A stretch of 7,346 bases of DNA, taken from contig JAZNRV010000002.1 of assembly GCA_045590855.1 (NCBI GenBank), positions 1 through 7,346 on the forward strand, read 5' to 3'. The DNA is from RGIG3009 sp045590855 (GTDB lineage Bacteria; Bacillota; Clostridia; Oscillospirales; Acutalibacteraceae). The first letter of the stretch is position 1, and every line of letters starts with the position of its first letter. The notes under the pieces are model-generated. The model saw nothing but the letters and a program-made list of their open reading frames with translations, searched no databases and had not been told where the DNA came from. Both the position numbers and the translations under genes were made by a program. Positions 7,187 through 7,346 of this stretch are shown one piece after another.

Positions 7187-7206
7187 AAAAAAAGAACCCC
7201 CCGCGC
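7187..7206 (+). terminator. Left half of a terminator, apparently split by the IS
   Basis: Seven A's (7187-7193) followed by GAACCCCCCGCGC (7194-7206) look like the 5' side of a bidirectional rho-independent terminator for the operon. No matching GCGGGGGGTTC plus T-tract follows, because IS sequence starts at about 7207. The missing right arm would be expected on the far side of the element, outside this window. Confidence 0.4.
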
Positions 7207-7246
7207 TGGACTGCCCCAATTTGTGCGGACAGTATAAAAAGAACCC
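7189..7246 (+). repeat. 11-bp direct repeat across the IS boundary
   Basis: AAAAAGAACCC occurs at 7189-7199, outside the predicted IS end, and again at 7236-7246, inside it. The match stops sharply on both sides. It may be chance in A-rich sequence; it is too long and wrongly placed to be the 3-4 bp target duplication of an IS3-family element. Confidence 0.45.
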
Positions 7247-7268
7247 TATGGTAGATGAAAATTAAATT

Positions 7269-7346
7269 TTAAGCAACATACTGACATCGCTTTTCAAGTG
7301 GTGTCAGTTTTGTTTTTAGTTGGATACGTTGATGATTGTAGAAATG
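7269..7346 (-). CDS. IS3-family transposase OrfB, C-terminal 25 residues
   Basis: The minus strand reads HFYNHQRIQLKTKLTPLEKR and then CQYVA before a TAA stop at 7271-7269. This is the characteristic end of IS3-family DDE integrases (a YN..R...K..LTP.E pattern), lying after the catalytic glutamate. The 5' part of the gene, including the DDE residues, is outside the window, so completeness and activity cannot be judged. The frame is open to the window edge. The IS150-type subgroup is possible but not provable from 25 residues. Confidence 0.85.
   Translation of the reverse strand, partial: HFYNHQRIQLKTKLTPLEKRCQYVA
7280..7317 (+). terminator. Inward-facing terminator inside the IS end
   Basis: On the plus strand ACTGACA (7280-7286) pairs with TGTCAGT (7302-7308), with an extra CTT/AAG pairing possible in the loop, followed by TTTTGTTTTT (7308-7317). 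It is embedded in the orfB codons and would stop transcripts arriving from the upstream operon before they run antisense through the transposase gene. Confidence 0.5.

Larger units (their letters stand above)
7207..7346 (-). mobile_element. IS3-family insertion sequence, right end (partial)
   Basis: The end of an insertion sequence whose remainder lies beyond the window. The outer boundary is placed at TGGACTGCCCC (7207-7217), which starts with the TG typical of IS3-family tips. It is followed by a partly self-complementary stretch (ACTG at 7210-7213, CAGT at 7230-7233) and, about 50 bases further in, by the orfB 3' end reading inward-to-outward on the minus strand. The other inverted repeat and the target duplication cannot be seen, so the exact tip is an inference. 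Confidence 0.8.

Noticed and set aside
1..7346. CRISPR array, toxin-antitoxin or phage-defence module
   Set aside because: No repeat-spacer pattern, no small gene pair of that type, and no nuclease or helicase motifs were seen.

Overview
The window looks like chromosomal DNA of a low-to-mid GC Bacillota, most likely a gut-type clostridium (Oscillospirales-like is a guess). The reasons are strong AAGGAGG-type ribosome binding sites on every gene, near-consensus sigma-A promoters with 17-bp spacers, a tRNA gene that encodes its own CCA end, and a TPR / zinc-ribbon / GLUG protein style that I associate with that group. No taxonomic search could be run.

Layout: the left end carries two minus-strand genes, trmL (tRNA wobble 2'-O-methyltransferase) and downstream of it tRNA-Ser(CGA). 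The tRNA has its own consensus promoter and ends in a hairpin terminator. Beyond that terminator lies an inverted 16-nt copy of the tRNA T-arm sequence. A short divergent control region (722-850) holds a very good trmL promoter and a palindrome with arms TGTCA/TGACA. It separates trmL from glgP, a complete stand-alone glycogen/maltodextrin phosphorylase read rightward. glgP ends in a 17-bp hairpin terminator.

A good extended -10 promoter then drives what looks like a two-gene operon with no intergenic gap. The first gene encodes a 1022-aa membrane protein with a cytoplasmic TPR-like helical half, three membrane spans, and an outward-facing GLUG-repeat, beta-helix-like half. The second encodes a 249-aa cytoplasmic protein with an N-terminal zinc ribbon, Sel1-like helical repeats and a C-terminal cysteine cluster. 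I do not recognise a named system. The arrangement suggests a trans-envelope protein and a soluble zinc-binding partner, and it is the most interesting part of the window.

The right edge is the end of an IS3-family insertion sequence, with the last 25 codons of orfB on the minus strand. It abuts an A-tract plus GC-rich arm that looks like the left half of the operon's terminator, so the element may have split that terminator. A second hairpin with a U-tract lies inside the element and faces incoming operon transcripts. The other large open frames, on both strands, are shadows of these genes. No gene-free stretch exceeds 300 bases.
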